Part shown: one piece after another, positions 36,087 to 44,456 of the stretch | How positions within the stretch are numbered: the stretch's first letter is position 1 | Layout of the letters: each line of letters opens with the position of its first letter | NCBI GenBank assembly: GCA_963611355.1 | Contig: CAVDRM010000002.1 | Coordinates: forward strand, 120,539 to 184,538 | DNA: 64,000 bases | Source of the DNA: CAVDRM01 sp963611355 | GTDB taxonomy: Bacteria; Bacillota; Clostridia; Christensenellales; Aristaeellaceae | Reading direction: 5' to 3' | Notes under the pieces: model-generated | Seen by the model: the letters and a program-made list of their open reading frames with translations, nothing else | The model's database searches: none | What the model was told of the DNA's origin: nothing | Translations under genes and position numbers: made by a program

Positions 36087-36677
36087 TTGTGTAAGATAGA
36101 GCAGCTCAACCGCGATATGGCGGCGTTTTTTGCGGACGAGGCGCGTCCTCTGGTGTTCGGTGAGGGAAAGACCGACTCGCCCGCGCTCATGCTGGTGGGC
36201 GAAGCGCCGGGCGGGGAGGAGGAGCTTCAGCGCAGGCCCTTTGTCGGCCGCGCTGGAAAGAATCTGGATGAATTTTTGCGGCTGGTTTCCCTCGACCGAA
36301 GGGAGATATACGTCTCCAACGTGGTCAAGGTGCGTCCGACGGCCGAGGGCAAGAAGGGGCGGCTTCGCAATCGTGCGCCGAGCCGAGGGGAGCTTGCCCG
36401 CTTCGTGCCGTGGCTGGAAAGGGAAATTATTTCGGTGCGTCCCAAGCTCCTTGTCAGCCTCGGCAACGTCCCTTTGCACGCGCTGGCCGGGGATAAGGAT
36501 ATCACCGTCGGGCAGGCGCACGGCACGTTTGTTGCGTCCCGCGTAGGGCTTCCGCTCTTTGCGCTGTACCATCCCGCTTCCGTCATTTACCGGCAGGCGC
36601 TCCGGGCGGTGTATGTGCAGGACGTGATGCGCCTGGCCGATGCGCTTGGGAAACAAACGCTTCATCCGCTGCCTTGA
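36087..36677 (+). CDS. Uracil-DNA glycosylase, family-4-like, lacking Fe-S cysteines
   Basis: A base-excision repair enzyme that removes uracil from DNA. The product is 196 residues from TTG at 36087, with GGCGGAG upstream. Motif 1 GEAPGGEEELQRRPFVGRAG and motif 2 YHPASVIYR match family 4. Classic family-4 enzymes hold a 4Fe-4S cluster with four cysteines, including KCRP and a later Cys. Here the equivalents read KVRP and RFVPWL, and the only cysteine is residue 2, so no cluster can form. It starts just inside the preceding terminator, so its promoter may lie upstream and depend on read-through. Confidence 0.85.
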   Translation: MCKIEQLNRDMAAFFADEARPLVFGEGKTDSPALMLVGEAPGGEEELQRRPFVGRAGKNLDEFLRLVSLDRREIYVSNVVKVRPTAEGKKGRLRNRAPSRGELARFVPWLEREIISVRPKLLVSLGNVPLHALAGDKDITVGQAHGTFVASRVGLPLFALYHPASVIYRQALRAVYVQDVMRLADALGKQTLHPLP

Positions 36678-36717
36678 TTCTGCCCCAAAATTAGGTTAAG
36701 ATTCATCAAATTGTTTA

Positions 36718-36746
36718 TTGACTTTGAAAAACGATTGCGGTAGTCT
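36718..36746 (+). promoter_or_regulatory. Possible promoter of the ABC exporter operon
   Basis: TTGACT (36718-36723) and a weak TAGTCT (36741-36746) are 17 bp apart. TATCAT at 36755-36760 is an alternative -10 without a well-spaced -35. Confidence 0.45.
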
Positions 36747-36776
36747 AATGCCTGTATCATTCAGAGCTTGTCTTGA

Positions 36777-36796
36777 GTCTCTCCGGGCGGAGAGAC
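36777..36796. repeat. Palindrome in the ABC exporter leader
   Basis: Perfect 9-bp arms (GTCTCTCCG and CGGAGAGAC) around GG, between the promoter and the ribosome site of the exporter operon. It could be an operator for a drug-responsive regulator or an RNA hairpin. Confidence 0.5.
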
Positions 36797-36817
36797 GGAC
36801 TTGAGGGAGGGAAGACA

Positions 36818-38554
36818 TTGAAAAAGCTGATGCGCTACGCGGGAGAATATCAAAAATTTCTCCTCCTGACGCCGCTGCTGATGGTGGGCGAGGTCGTGAT
36901 GGAAACGCTTATCCCCACGCTCATCGCGCAGCTGGTGAACATGATTTCGGCCTCAGGCGAAACGCCGCTGGATATGGCCGAGCTGCTCAAAAGCGGCGGA
37001 CTGATGCTCCTGATGGCGCTTTTGTCGCTGGGCTTCGGCGCTTTGGGCGCACGGACGGCCTCCAAGGGCGCGATGGGTTTTTCCAAGAACCTGCGCAGGG
37101 CGCTGTTTGAAAAGGTGGAGCATTTCTCGTTTGAAAACATCGATAAGTTCAGCACGGCCTCCCTGGTCACCCGTCTGACCACGGACGTCAATCAGGTGCA
37201 GAACGTGATCATGATGATGATCCGCATTGCGATTCGCTCGCCCATCATGTTCGTGATGGCGTTCTTCTGGGCCTGGAAGCTGAATCCCAGCCTCATCACC
37301 ATTCTGCTCGTCGCCGCGCCGATTCTGTTCTTCGGCATGGCGGCCATCGTCAAAATCGCCTTCCCGCGCTTCCGCATCATGATGAAGAAGTACGATGCGC
37401 TGAACGCCTCCGTGCAGGAAAACCTGACCGCCATCCGCGTGGTGAAGGCATTCGTGCGCGAGCAGTTTGAAAAGTCCAAGTTTGCCAAGTCCGCCGACGA
37501 CGTGACGCAGGCGCAGCGGGCGGCGGAGCGCGTCATCATCCTGAACTCCCCGCTGATGCAGATTATCATTTACAGCTGCATGATTGCCGTTCTGTGGCTA
37601 GGCGGCAATCAAATCATCGGCGGGCAGATGGCCGTGGGCGATATGATAGCCTTCATCACCTACATCACCCAGATTCTGATGGCGCTGATGATGCTGTCCT
37701 TTATCTTCGTCGCCTATGTCATGTCCAAGGCCTCCATCGTGCGCATCAATGAGGTGCTGGACGAACAGCCCGTCATCCGCAGCCCTAAGCACGCGGAAAC
37801 GAATGTCAGGGACGGCTCTATCGTGTTTGACCATGTGACCTTCGGCTACGGCTCGGACAAGAGCCGCGCCGTCTTGCAGGACGTGAACCTGAGCATCCGT
37901 TCGGGCGAGACCATCGGCTTGATAGGCGCGACCGGCTCGGCCAAGAGCACGCTTGTTTCGCTCATCCCGCGCCTGTATGACGTGACGGAGGGGCGTGTGC
38001 TGGTGGGCGGCCGCGATGTGCGCGAATACGATACGGAAGCCCTGCGCGACGCCGTGGCCATGGTGCTTCAGAAAAACGTCCTGTTCTCCGGCACGATTGC
38101 CGAAAACCTGCGCTGGGGCAATGAACACGCCACGCAGGAGGAACTGGAGGCAGCCTGCCGGGTCGCCCAGGCGGACGGCTTCATCAAGTCCTTCCCCAAA
38201 GGCTATGAGACCGACTTGGGTCAGGGCGGCGTGAACGTCTCCGGCGGACAGAAGCAGCGCCTGTGCATTGCCCGCGCACTGCTCAAAAAGCCAAAGGTCA
38301 TGATTCTGGACGATGCGACCAGCGCCGTGGATACCGCGACCGATGCCGGCATCCGTGCGGCGCTGAAGACCCAGATGGCCGATACCACCACCATCATCAT
38401 TGCACAGCGCATTTCCTCCGTCATGGAGGCGGACCGCATCATCGTGCTGGACGAGGGCCGCGTGACGGATGTCGGCACCCATGATGAACTGATGCAGCGC
38501 AGCGAGATTTACCGTGAGGTGTATACCTCCCAGCAGAAGGGAGTGGAAGCCTGA
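36818..38554 (+). CDS. Heterodimeric ABC exporter subunit with degenerate ATPase site (TM287-like)
   Basis: A 578-residue half-transporter with six transmembrane helices followed by a nucleotide-binding domain. Walker A reads GATGSAKST, with Ala where Gly is usual, and Walker B is VMILDDATSAVD, with Asp replacing the catalytic Glu; its signature VSGGQ is intact. This is the degenerate partner pattern of TM287/288- and BmrCD-like exporters. TTG at 36818 follows GGGAGGG. The stop overlaps the partner start (TGATG). It probably exports drugs or lipophilic compounds; substrate unknown. Confidence 0.93.
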   Translation: MKKLMRYAGEYQKFLLLTPLLMVGEVVMETLIPTLIAQLVNMISASGETPLDMAELLKSGGLMLLMALLSLGFGALGARTASKGAMGFSKNLRRALFEKVEHFSFENIDKFSTASLVTRLTTDVNQVQNVIMMMIRIAIRSPIMFVMAFFWAWKLNPSLITILLVAAPILFFGMAAIVKIAFPRFRIMMKKYDALNASVQENLTAIRVVKAFVREQFEKSKFAKSADDVTQAQRAAERVIILNSPLMQIIIYSCMIAVLWLGGNQIIGGQMAVGDMIAFITYITQILMALMMLSFIFVAYVMSKASIVRINEVLDEQPVIRSPKHAETNVRDGSIVFDHVTFGYGSDKSRAVLQDVNLSIRSGETIGLIGATGSAKSTLVSLIPRLYDVTEGRVLVGGRDVREYDTEALRDAVAMVLQKNVLFSGTIAENLRWGNEHATQEELEAACRVAQADGFIKSFPKGYETDLGQGGVNVSGGQKQRLCIARALLKKPKVMILDDATSAVDTATDAGIRAALKTQMADTTTIIIAQRISSVMEADRIIVLDEGRVTDVGTHDELMQRSEIYREVYTSQQKGVEA

Positions 38555-40446
38555 TGCCGCCCCGCAGCAATATGAAAGCCCCGGTCAAGCCCAAGGATGT
38601 GAAGGGCACATTAAAGAAAATGCTCTCCTACATGGGAGGATATAAAAAGCAGCTGGCCATCGTAGCCGTCTGCATCGTGGTGAGCGCTTTGGTCAGCGCC
38701 TTCGGCACCTATATGCTGAAGGACGCCATCGATACCTACATCACGCCCCTCATCGGACAGAACGCGCCGGATTTGGGCTCGTACATTGCCTTCCTCGTCT
38801 TCCTCGGCTGCATGTATCTGGCCGGCGCAGCCGCCACCTACCTGAACAACCGGCTGATGCTGAATGTCTCCACCGGCACGCTGAACCGCATCCGCAAGGA
38901 TTTGTTTGACCATATGCAGTCCCTGCCCATCAGCTACTTTGACAGGCACACGCACGGCGAGCTGATGAGCCGCTTCACGAACGACACCGATACCCTGCGC
39001 GAGTTCCTCTCCCAGAGCCTTGTGCAGGCGCTGTCCAGCTTTATCACCCTGGCGGCGACCTTTGTGATGATGGTCACCTTAAGCCCCCTGCTCATGCTGG
39101 TTCTGCTGCTGTTGCTGCCGCTCAATCTGGTTTTAATCAAGGTCATCGGCAAGCACAGCGGGAAATACTTCATCGCCCAGCAGAAGACCGTGGGCGCGGT
39201 GAACGGCTACATCGAGGAAATGATTGAGGGACAGCGCGTGGTGCAGGTCTTCTGCCGCGAGCAGAAGACGCAGGAGGGCTTTGACGAGCGCAATGAGGCG
39301 CTCTGTCATGCCTCCACGCAGGCGAACACCCTGGCCAGCATTCTGATGCCCATCATGAACAATCTGGGCAATGTGCAGTACGTCATCATCACCATCGTCG
39401 GCGGCATCCTGCTGCTGACCGGCCATCTGACATCCGTGGGCACGCTGGTCTCCTTCATGCAGTTCACCCGCAACTTCTCCCAGCCCATTACCCAGGTGTC
39501 CCAGCAGTTCAACACCATCCTGCAGGCGCTGGCGGGCGCGGAGCGCATCTTTGAGGTGCTGGAGGAAAAGCCCGAACAGGACAACGGCTATGTGACGCTG
39601 GTCAATGCCCGCAGGAATGCGGACGGCAGCCTGACGGAATGCGCGGAGCACACCGGCACGTGGGCATGGAAGCATCCGCACAGCGCGGACGGCAGCGTCA
39701 CCTACACGGAGCTGAAGGGCGATGTGGTCTTTGAGGACGTGACCTTCGGCTATGTGCCGGAAAAAATCGTCCTGCACGACATTTCCCTCTTTGCCAAGCC
39801 CGGCCAGAAAATCGCCTTCGTCGGCTCGACGGGCGCGGGCAAGACGACCATCACCAACCTTATCAACCGCTTCTATGCGCTGCAGGGCGGCAAAATCCGC
39901 TATGACGGCATCAACATCGAAAAAATCAAGAAGGATGACCTTCGCCGCAGCTTAGGCGCCGTGCTTCAGGATACGCACCTGTTCACCGGAACGGTGCGGG
40001 ACAATATCCGCTACGGACGGCTGGACGCGACCGATGAGGACATCGAGCGGGCGGCGAAAATCGCCAACGCGGATTTCTTCATCCGGCATCTGCCGGATGG
40101 CTACGACACCATGCTGACAGGCGACGGCGCCAACCTGAGCCAGGGTCAGCGCCAGCTTCTGGCCATTGCCCGCGCAGCCGTTGCCGACCCGCCCGTGCTG
40201 ATTCTGGACGAGGCGACCAGCTCCATCGACACCCGCACCGAGGCGCTGATTGAGCGCGGCATGGACGAGCTGATGAAGGGGCGCACGGTGTTCGTCATCG
40301 CGCACCGCCTCTCCACCGTCCGCAATGCACAGGCCATCATGGTTCTGGAGAACGGCCGCATCATCGAGCGCGGCGACCATCAGTCGCTGATTGCGCAGAA
40401 AGGCCGCTACTACCAGCTTTACACCGGCATGTTTGAGCTGTCCTGA
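38554..40446 (+). CDS. Heterodimeric ABC exporter subunit with consensus ATPase site (TM288-like)
   Basis: A 630-residue half-transporter. Six helices lie in residues about 25-330, then an insert (about 350-385) and the nucleotide-binding domain. Walker A GSTGAGKTT and Walker B VLILDEATSSID with catalytic Glu are intact, while the signature reads LSQGQ rather than LSGGQ. That places its weak signature opposite the degenerate Walker site of the partner, as expected for one dead and one live ATP site. Coupled by one-base overlap to the upstream subunit. Confidence 0.93.
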   Translation: MPPRSNMKAPVKPKDVKGTLKKMLSYMGGYKKQLAIVAVCIVVSALVSAFGTYMLKDAIDTYITPLIGQNAPDLGSYIAFLVFLGCMYLAGAAATYLNNRLMLNVSTGTLNRIRKDLFDHMQSLPISYFDRHTHGELMSRFTNDTDTLREFLSQSLVQALSSFITLAATFVMMVTLSPLLMLVLLLLLPLNLVLIKVIGKHSGKYFIAQQKTVGAVNGYIEEMIEGQRVVQVFCREQKTQEGFDERNEALCHASTQANTLASILMPIMNNLGNVQYVIITIVGGILLLTGHLTSVGTLVSFMQFTRNFSQPITQVSQQFNTILQALAGAERIFEVLEEKPEQDNGYVTLVNARRNADGSLTECAEHTGTWAWKHPHSADGSVTYTELKGDVVFEDVTFGYVPEKIVLHDISLFAKPGQKIAFVGSTGAGKTTITNLINRFYALQGGKIRYDGINIEKIKKDDLRRSLGAVLQDTHLFTGTVRDNIRYGRLDATDEDIERAAKIANADFFIRHLPDGYDTMLTGDGANLSQGQRQLLAIARAAVADPPVLILDEATSSIDTRTEALIERGMDELMKGRTVFVIAHRLSTVRNAQAIMVLENGRIIERGDHQSLIAQKGRYYQLYTGMFELS

Positions 40447-40467
40447 CACCTGCTGTCCTAATATCCC

Positions 40468-40501
40468 AAAAAGGAAGCCCGCTTCGGCGGGCCTCCTTTT
40501 T
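40468..40501. terminator. Bidirectional terminator after the ABC exporter
   Basis: A GCCCGC/GCGGGC stem with TTCG loop (40477-40492), extended by AAAAAGGA and TCCTTTTT arms, gives T runs on both strands. It ends the exporter operon and can also stop argG. Confidence 0.85.
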
Positions 40502-40516
40502 GCTGCATCAATCAAA

Positions 40517-40547
40517 CCGTCCTCCGGCTTTTTAAACCGGAGGGCGG
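40517..40547 (-). terminator. Terminator-like hairpin of argG
   Basis: An 11-bp stem with one mismatch pairs 40517-40527 with 40537-40547, 15 bp beyond the argG stop. On the minus strand it is followed by TTTGATT. Confidence 0.6.
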
Positions 40548-40562
40548 CTGCATGACATGCTT

Positions 40563-41771
40563 TTATTTTTTCTGCTCGTTGACCAGCGCCTGCACCTTGA
40601 GCGGCAGGCCGAAGAGGTTGATGAAGCCCTCGCTGTCCTTGTGGCTGTACAAATCCTCGCTGTCGCCGAAGGTGGCGATTTTTTCCATGTACAGGGAGTT
40701 CGGGCTGCTGACGCCCGCGCCGAAGCAGTTGCCCTTATAGAGCTTGAGCTTGGCGTCTCCGCTTACATTTTGCTGGGTGCTGTCCACAAAGGCGCTGATG
40801 GCCTCGCGCAGGGGCGTATACCACTGCCCGTTGTATACAAGGTCGGCAAACTTCAGCGCGACGTGCTGCTTGAAGTGCTGGGTCTCCTTGTCCAGCGTGA
40901 TTTCCTCCAAATTCTGATGCGCGGCATACAGGAGCGTGCCGCCGGGGGTTTCGTACACGCCGCGGCTCTTCATGCCCACCAGACGGTTCTCCACCATGTC
41001 GGCAATGCCCACGCCGTTGCGGGCGGCGATTTCGTTCGCCTTTTCCAGAAGCGCCAGCGGCTCCAGCTTTTCGCCGTTCAGCGCAACGGGCGCGCCCTTT
41101 TCAAAGGTGACCGTCACATATTCCGGCTCGTCCGGCGCGTTTTCGGGCAGGACGGTCATCAGCGGGACGTGCGCCGCCATCTCGTTTTCGGGATATTCCA
41201 GGTCGCCGCCCTCGTGACTTAAATGCCAGACGTTCCTGTCCATGCTGTACGGGCGCTTCTTGGTGACGGGCACATCAATGCCGTGCGCCTTGGCATAGTC
41301 GATTTCATCCTCGCGGCTCTTCAAATCCCACTCGCGCCACGGGGCGATGATTTTCATGTGCGGGTCGAACGCCTTGATGGTGATTTCAAACCGAACCTGG
41401 TCGTTGCCCTTGCCGGTGCAGCCGTGGCAGATGGCGGTGCAGTTTTCCTTGTGGGCGATTTCCACCAGGCGCTTGGCGATCAGCGGGCGCGCAAAGGAGG
41501 TGCCCAGCAGGTACTTGCCCTCATACACCGCGCCGCACTTGAGTGTCGGCCAGATGAAGTCCTCGACAAATTCCTTTTTCAGGTCTTCAATGTATAATTT
41601 TTCGGCGCCGGTCTTCTTCGCCTTTTCGTGCAGCGGCTCCAGTTCATCGCCCTGACCGACGTCGGCCGCCATGCAGACCACGTCGCAGTCATAATGCTCC
41701 TTGAGCCACGGAATAATAATCGAAGTGTCCAGTCCGCCGCTGTAAGCCAGCAGCACACGCATCTTTGCCAT
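40563..41771 (-). CDS. argG: Argininosuccinate synthase
   Basis: This enzyme condenses citrulline and aspartate with ATP to argininosuccinate in arginine synthesis. The product is 402 residues. The ATP pyrophosphatase loop LAYSGGLDTSI and the GCTGKGNDQVRFE segment are intact. ATG at 41771 follows GGGAGG at 8 nt; the longer frame has no ribosome site. argH is not adjacent, unlike in many genomes. A promoter overlapped by an ArgR-like box lies upstream. It is divergent from rqcH. Confidence 0.96.
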   Translation of the reverse strand: MAKMRVLLAYSGGLDTSIIIPWLKEHYDCDVVCMAADVGQGDELEPLHEKAKKTGAEKLYIEDLKKEFVEDFIWPTLKCGAVYEGKYLLGTSFARPLIAKRLVEIAHKENCTAICHGCTGKGNDQVRFEITIKAFDPHMKIIAPWREWDLKSREDEIDYAKAHGIDVPVTKKRPYSMDRNVWHLSHEGGDLEYPENEMAAHVPLMTVLPENAPDEPEYVTVTFEKGAPVALNGEKLEPLALLEKANEIAARNGVGIADMVENRLVGMKSRGVYETPGGTLLYAAHQNLEEITLDKETQHFKQHVALKFADLVYNGQWYTPLREAISAFVDSTQQNVSGDAKLKLYKGNCFGAGVSSPNSLYMEKIATFGDSEDLYSHKDSEGFINLFGLPLKVQALVNEQKK

Positions 41772-41809
41772 CGTCAATTCCTCCCGTCTCGTTCTTGAGA
41801 ACATGATGA

Positions 41810-41838
41810 ATTATACGGCTTTCAGTATAATTATGCAA
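41810..41838 (-). promoter_or_regulatory. Promoter of argG
   Basis: On the minus strand, TTGCAT (41833-41838) and perfect TATAAT (41810-41815) are 17 bp apart, giving a leader of about 35 nt. Confidence 0.75.
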
Positions 41839-41839
41839 T
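41822..41839 (-). promoter_or_regulatory. Putative ArgR operator (ARG box)
   Basis: The minus-strand sequence ATTGCATAATTATACTGA matches 15 of 18 positions of the enterobacterial ARG box WNTGAATWWWWATTCANW. It covers the argG -35 and part of the spacer, so binding would block transcription. No argR gene is in the window. Inference from motif and position. Confidence 0.4.
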
Positions 41840-41965
41840 ACAAAAATTAACTCTTTCTTTATTTTCGGCTGAATGTACAAAGATAGAAGCGCTGTTTTGG
41901 CGGATATGAAGAAATGAAGTGAATAACAACTGAATACCGTGAATGGCGGCGAAAGCCGCTGAACA

Positions 41966-41994
41966 TTGCGCAACGCTTTGCCGTGTGCTACAAT
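41966..41994 (+). promoter_or_regulatory. Promoter of rqcH
   Basis: TTGCGC (41966-41971) and TACAAT (41989-41994) are 17 bp apart, about 30 bp before the start at 42027. Confidence 0.65.
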
Positions 41995-42026
41995 GAGTGC
42001 GTATTTTTTTTGAAAGGACGAGCCGT

Positions 42027-43763
42027 ATGCCGCTGGACGGATTAACGCTGGGATTTTTGACACGGGAAATGCAGGCGCTGGTCGGGGGACGCATCGACCG
42101 CGTGACGCAGCCGGAAAAGGACATGGTCGTGCTGGTCGTCCGCTCGGAGGGGCGAAACGCCCGCCTGCTCATTTCCGCCAGCCCCTCCATGACGCGGTTT
42201 CATCTGACGGAGCAGAGCTTTGTGAACCCGCCGGAAGCGCCGATGTTCTGCATGCTCCTGCGCAAGCATCTGCTGGGCGGTCGCATTCAGTCCGTTGAGC
42301 AGGTGAACGGCGATCGTCTGGTGCGCATGGTGATAGACAACCGCGACGAGCTGGGCGAGAGCGGGGCGCGGGAGCTGTGGCTGGAGGCGATGGGGCGGCA
42401 CAGCAACCTGACGCTGGTGATGAACGGACATATCATCGACGCCATCCGCCATGTCAGCGCCGATATGAGCCGCGTTCGGCAGGCGCTGCCGGGGCTGCCC
42501 TTTGCGCCGCCGCCCGTACAGGACAAGCTGCCGCCGGAGGAGGTCGGCGGCGAAGCCCTGTATGCCCGCCTGAGCGCGGAAACGGGACGGCTGCAAAAGG
42601 CGCTGATGAAGCATATCAGCGGGCTGTCGCCCGTTTCTTCGCAGGAAATGGCGCTCCGCCTGAGCGGTCTGAGCGACCCAAGCCTTGAAGACCTTGATGT
42701 GCGGGAAATCTGCGAAAAGGCGGCTGCCTTTTTCGAGCGCCTGCCAAAGCTGCATCCGCCGGTGCTTTTGTCCGATGCATCGGGCAGCCGCACGGACTTT
42801 TTTCCCTTCCCGTATGTAAGCTGTCCCAGGGAGCGCCAGCAGCCCTGCAAAACCATGTCCGAGGCGCTCGACCTGTTTTACACCGGGCGCGACCGCGCAG
42901 AGCGCATGGCGCAAAGGAGCGCCGCCCTCAAAAAAACGCTTAAAACGCATCTGGAGCGCGATGAAAAGAAGCTGGCGCTTCAGGAGGAGGAGCTGCGTCA
43001 GGCCAATGACGCGGAGCGCCTGAGGCTTTTCGGAGAGCTTCTCAGCGCCCAGCTTTATCTGGTGCGGAAGGGGGCGCGCTCCGTTGAGGCGGACAACTAT
43101 TACGACCCGGACGGCGGAAAAATCGTCATTCCGCTGGACGAGACGCTGAGCCCCGCCCAGAACGCGCAGAAGTATTTCAGGAAATACAGAAAGGCGATGG
43201 CCGCCCGCAAGACGGCGGCGGAGCAGAAGAAAAAGACGCTTCAGGAAATCGAGCTGCTGGAGGACGCGCTCTTGTCCATTGGCAACTGCGAAACGCAGGA
43301 CGATTTGGGCGACATCCGCCACACGCTGGAGGCCGCCGGGCTCATAAAGCCGGAGCGTGGCGCAAGGCGCGTCAGGAAGCAGCAGGAAAGTAAGCCCTAC
43401 CGGTTTGTCTCCTCGGACGGCATGACGCTGTACGTCGGCAAAAACAGCCTGCAAAATGAGCGGCTGGTCAAATCGGCGCGGGGCGAGGATATGTGGCTTC
43501 ACGCCAAGGATATGCCAGGCTCGCACGTCATCATCGCGGCGGAGGGGCGGGACATCGCGCCGCAGACCATCATGGAGGCGGCAAAGCTGGCGGCCTTTTA
43601 TTCCAGGGGACACGGCGTGTCCGTGCTGGTGGACTATACCCTGCGCCGCCATGTGAAAAAGCCCGCCGGAACACCAGCAGGCTTCGTGACCTTCACCAAC
43701 AACAGAACCCTGCTCGTCAGCGCTTCGGAAAGCGAGATACGCTTGCTGAAAAAGCAGGAATAA
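42027..43763 (+). CDS. rqcH: Ribosome-associated quality control protein RqcH (NFACT family)
   Basis: RqcH binds stalled 50S subunits and adds alanine tails to trapped peptides so they are degraded. The product is 578 residues with an NFACT-N domain (about 1-180, containing GRHSNLTLV), a helical middle, a long coiled coil (about 290-345 and 385-440), and a C-terminal NFACT-R domain (DMWLHAKDMPGSHVII, about 490-505). ATG at 42027 follows GAAAGGACG. Older annotation calls this family fibronectin-binding protein; the ribosomal role is better supported. Confidence 0.93.
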   Translation: MPLDGLTLGFLTREMQALVGGRIDRVTQPEKDMVVLVVRSEGRNARLLISASPSMTRFHLTEQSFVNPPEAPMFCMLLRKHLLGGRIQSVEQVNGDRLVRMVIDNRDELGESGARELWLEAMGRHSNLTLVMNGHIIDAIRHVSADMSRVRQALPGLPFAPPPVQDKLPPEEVGGEALYARLSAETGRLQKALMKHISGLSPVSSQEMALRLSGLSDPSLEDLDVREICEKAAAFFERLPKLHPPVLLSDASGSRTDFFPFPYVSCPRERQQPCKTMSEALDLFYTGRDRAERMAQRSAALKKTLKTHLERDEKKLALQEEELRQANDAERLRLFGELLSAQLYLVRKGARSVEADNYYDPDGGKIVIPLDETLSPAQNAQKYFRKYRKAMAARKTAAEQKKKTLQEIELLEDALLSIGNCETQDDLGDIRHTLEAAGLIKPERGARRVRKQQESKPYRFVSSDGMTLYVGKNSLQNERLVKSARGEDMWLHAKDMPGSHVIIAAEGRDIAPQTIMEAAKLAAFYSRGHGVSVLVDYTLRRHVKKPAGTPAGFVTFTNNRTLLVSASESEIRLLKKQE

Positions 43764-43845
43764 GCCGTCCAACCGCCCAAACGCGGGGCGATTTTTCGGA
43801 GCGTCAGCGCGGAAAAAGCATTTCCGCACGCTTTTGACACGCAGC

Positions 43846-43885
43846 TCCTGCCGCCTGTTTAACAACAAACGGCAGGATGCTTTTT
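43846..43885 (+). terminator. Terminator of rqcH, overlapping the iorB end
   Basis: TCCTGCCG (43846-43853) pairs with CGGCAGGA (43870-43877), with partial pairing inside the loop. T5 at 43881-43885 runs into the convergent iorB stop. Confidence 0.7.
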
Positions 43886-44456
43886 ATCGTGCGTTGTAAC
43901 CAAGCTCAAACGCCTTGAGGTTGATGTCCAGGAATTTTTCCGGCACGGCGGCGCGGACGGCGTCCAGCCAGCGCTCACGAGGAATCTGCGTATCCCGCGC
44001 CATGCGCCCTATCAGCACCACGTTGACCGCCTTGGCGCTGCCCGCCTGCGCCGCCAGAGACAGCGCATCCAAAATGGCGGCATCGGCGGCTGCGGAGAGC
44101 TTTTCCGCGATGTTTTGGGGATAAACAGCCGCGCCGGTGATGACGGGCATCGGGTCTATCTGCTGGGCGTTCACGATGACGCGCCCGCCCTTTTTGAGGT
44201 ACGGCAGGGCGCGGTACGCCTCCAGCAGCTCAAAGCCCAGGATGATGTCCGCCTCGCCCATGCCGATGATGGGCGAATAGACCTTGTCGCCGAAGCGGAC
44301 ATAGGTCACGACGCTGCCGCCGCGCTGACTCATGCCATGCACCTCGGAGACCTTGACGTCCATCCCCTCTCCAACGGCGACAGCGCCTAAGATGCGGCTG
44401 GCCAGCAGCGTTCCCTGCCCGCCCACGCCGACAATCATAATGCTTGTATTTTTCAT
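43884..44456 (-). CDS. iorB: Indolepyruvate:ferredoxin oxidoreductase, beta subunit
   Basis: The 190-residue gamma-domain-type subunit of the arylpyruvate:ferredoxin oxidoreductase, which interconverts arylpyruvate plus CoA with aryl-acetyl-CoA, CO2 and reduced ferredoxin. The IMIVGVGGQGTLLASRIL start and EVHGMSQRGGSVVTYVR segment are family hallmarks. Its ATG overlaps the iorA stop (ATGA), so subunits are made together. It is the last gene of a three-gene operon with the CoA ligase and T-box leader. Substrate preference within arylpyruvates cannot be read from sequence. Confidence 0.93.
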   Translation of the reverse strand: MKNTSIMIVGVGGQGTLLASRILGAVAVGEGMDVKVSEVHGMSQRGGSVVTYVRFGDKVYSPIIGMGEADIILGFELLEAYRALPYLKKGGRVIVNAQQIDPMPVITGAAVYPQNIAEKLSAAADAAILDALSLAAQAGSAKAVNVVLIGRMARDTQIPRERWLDAVRAAVPEKFLDINLKAFELGYNAR

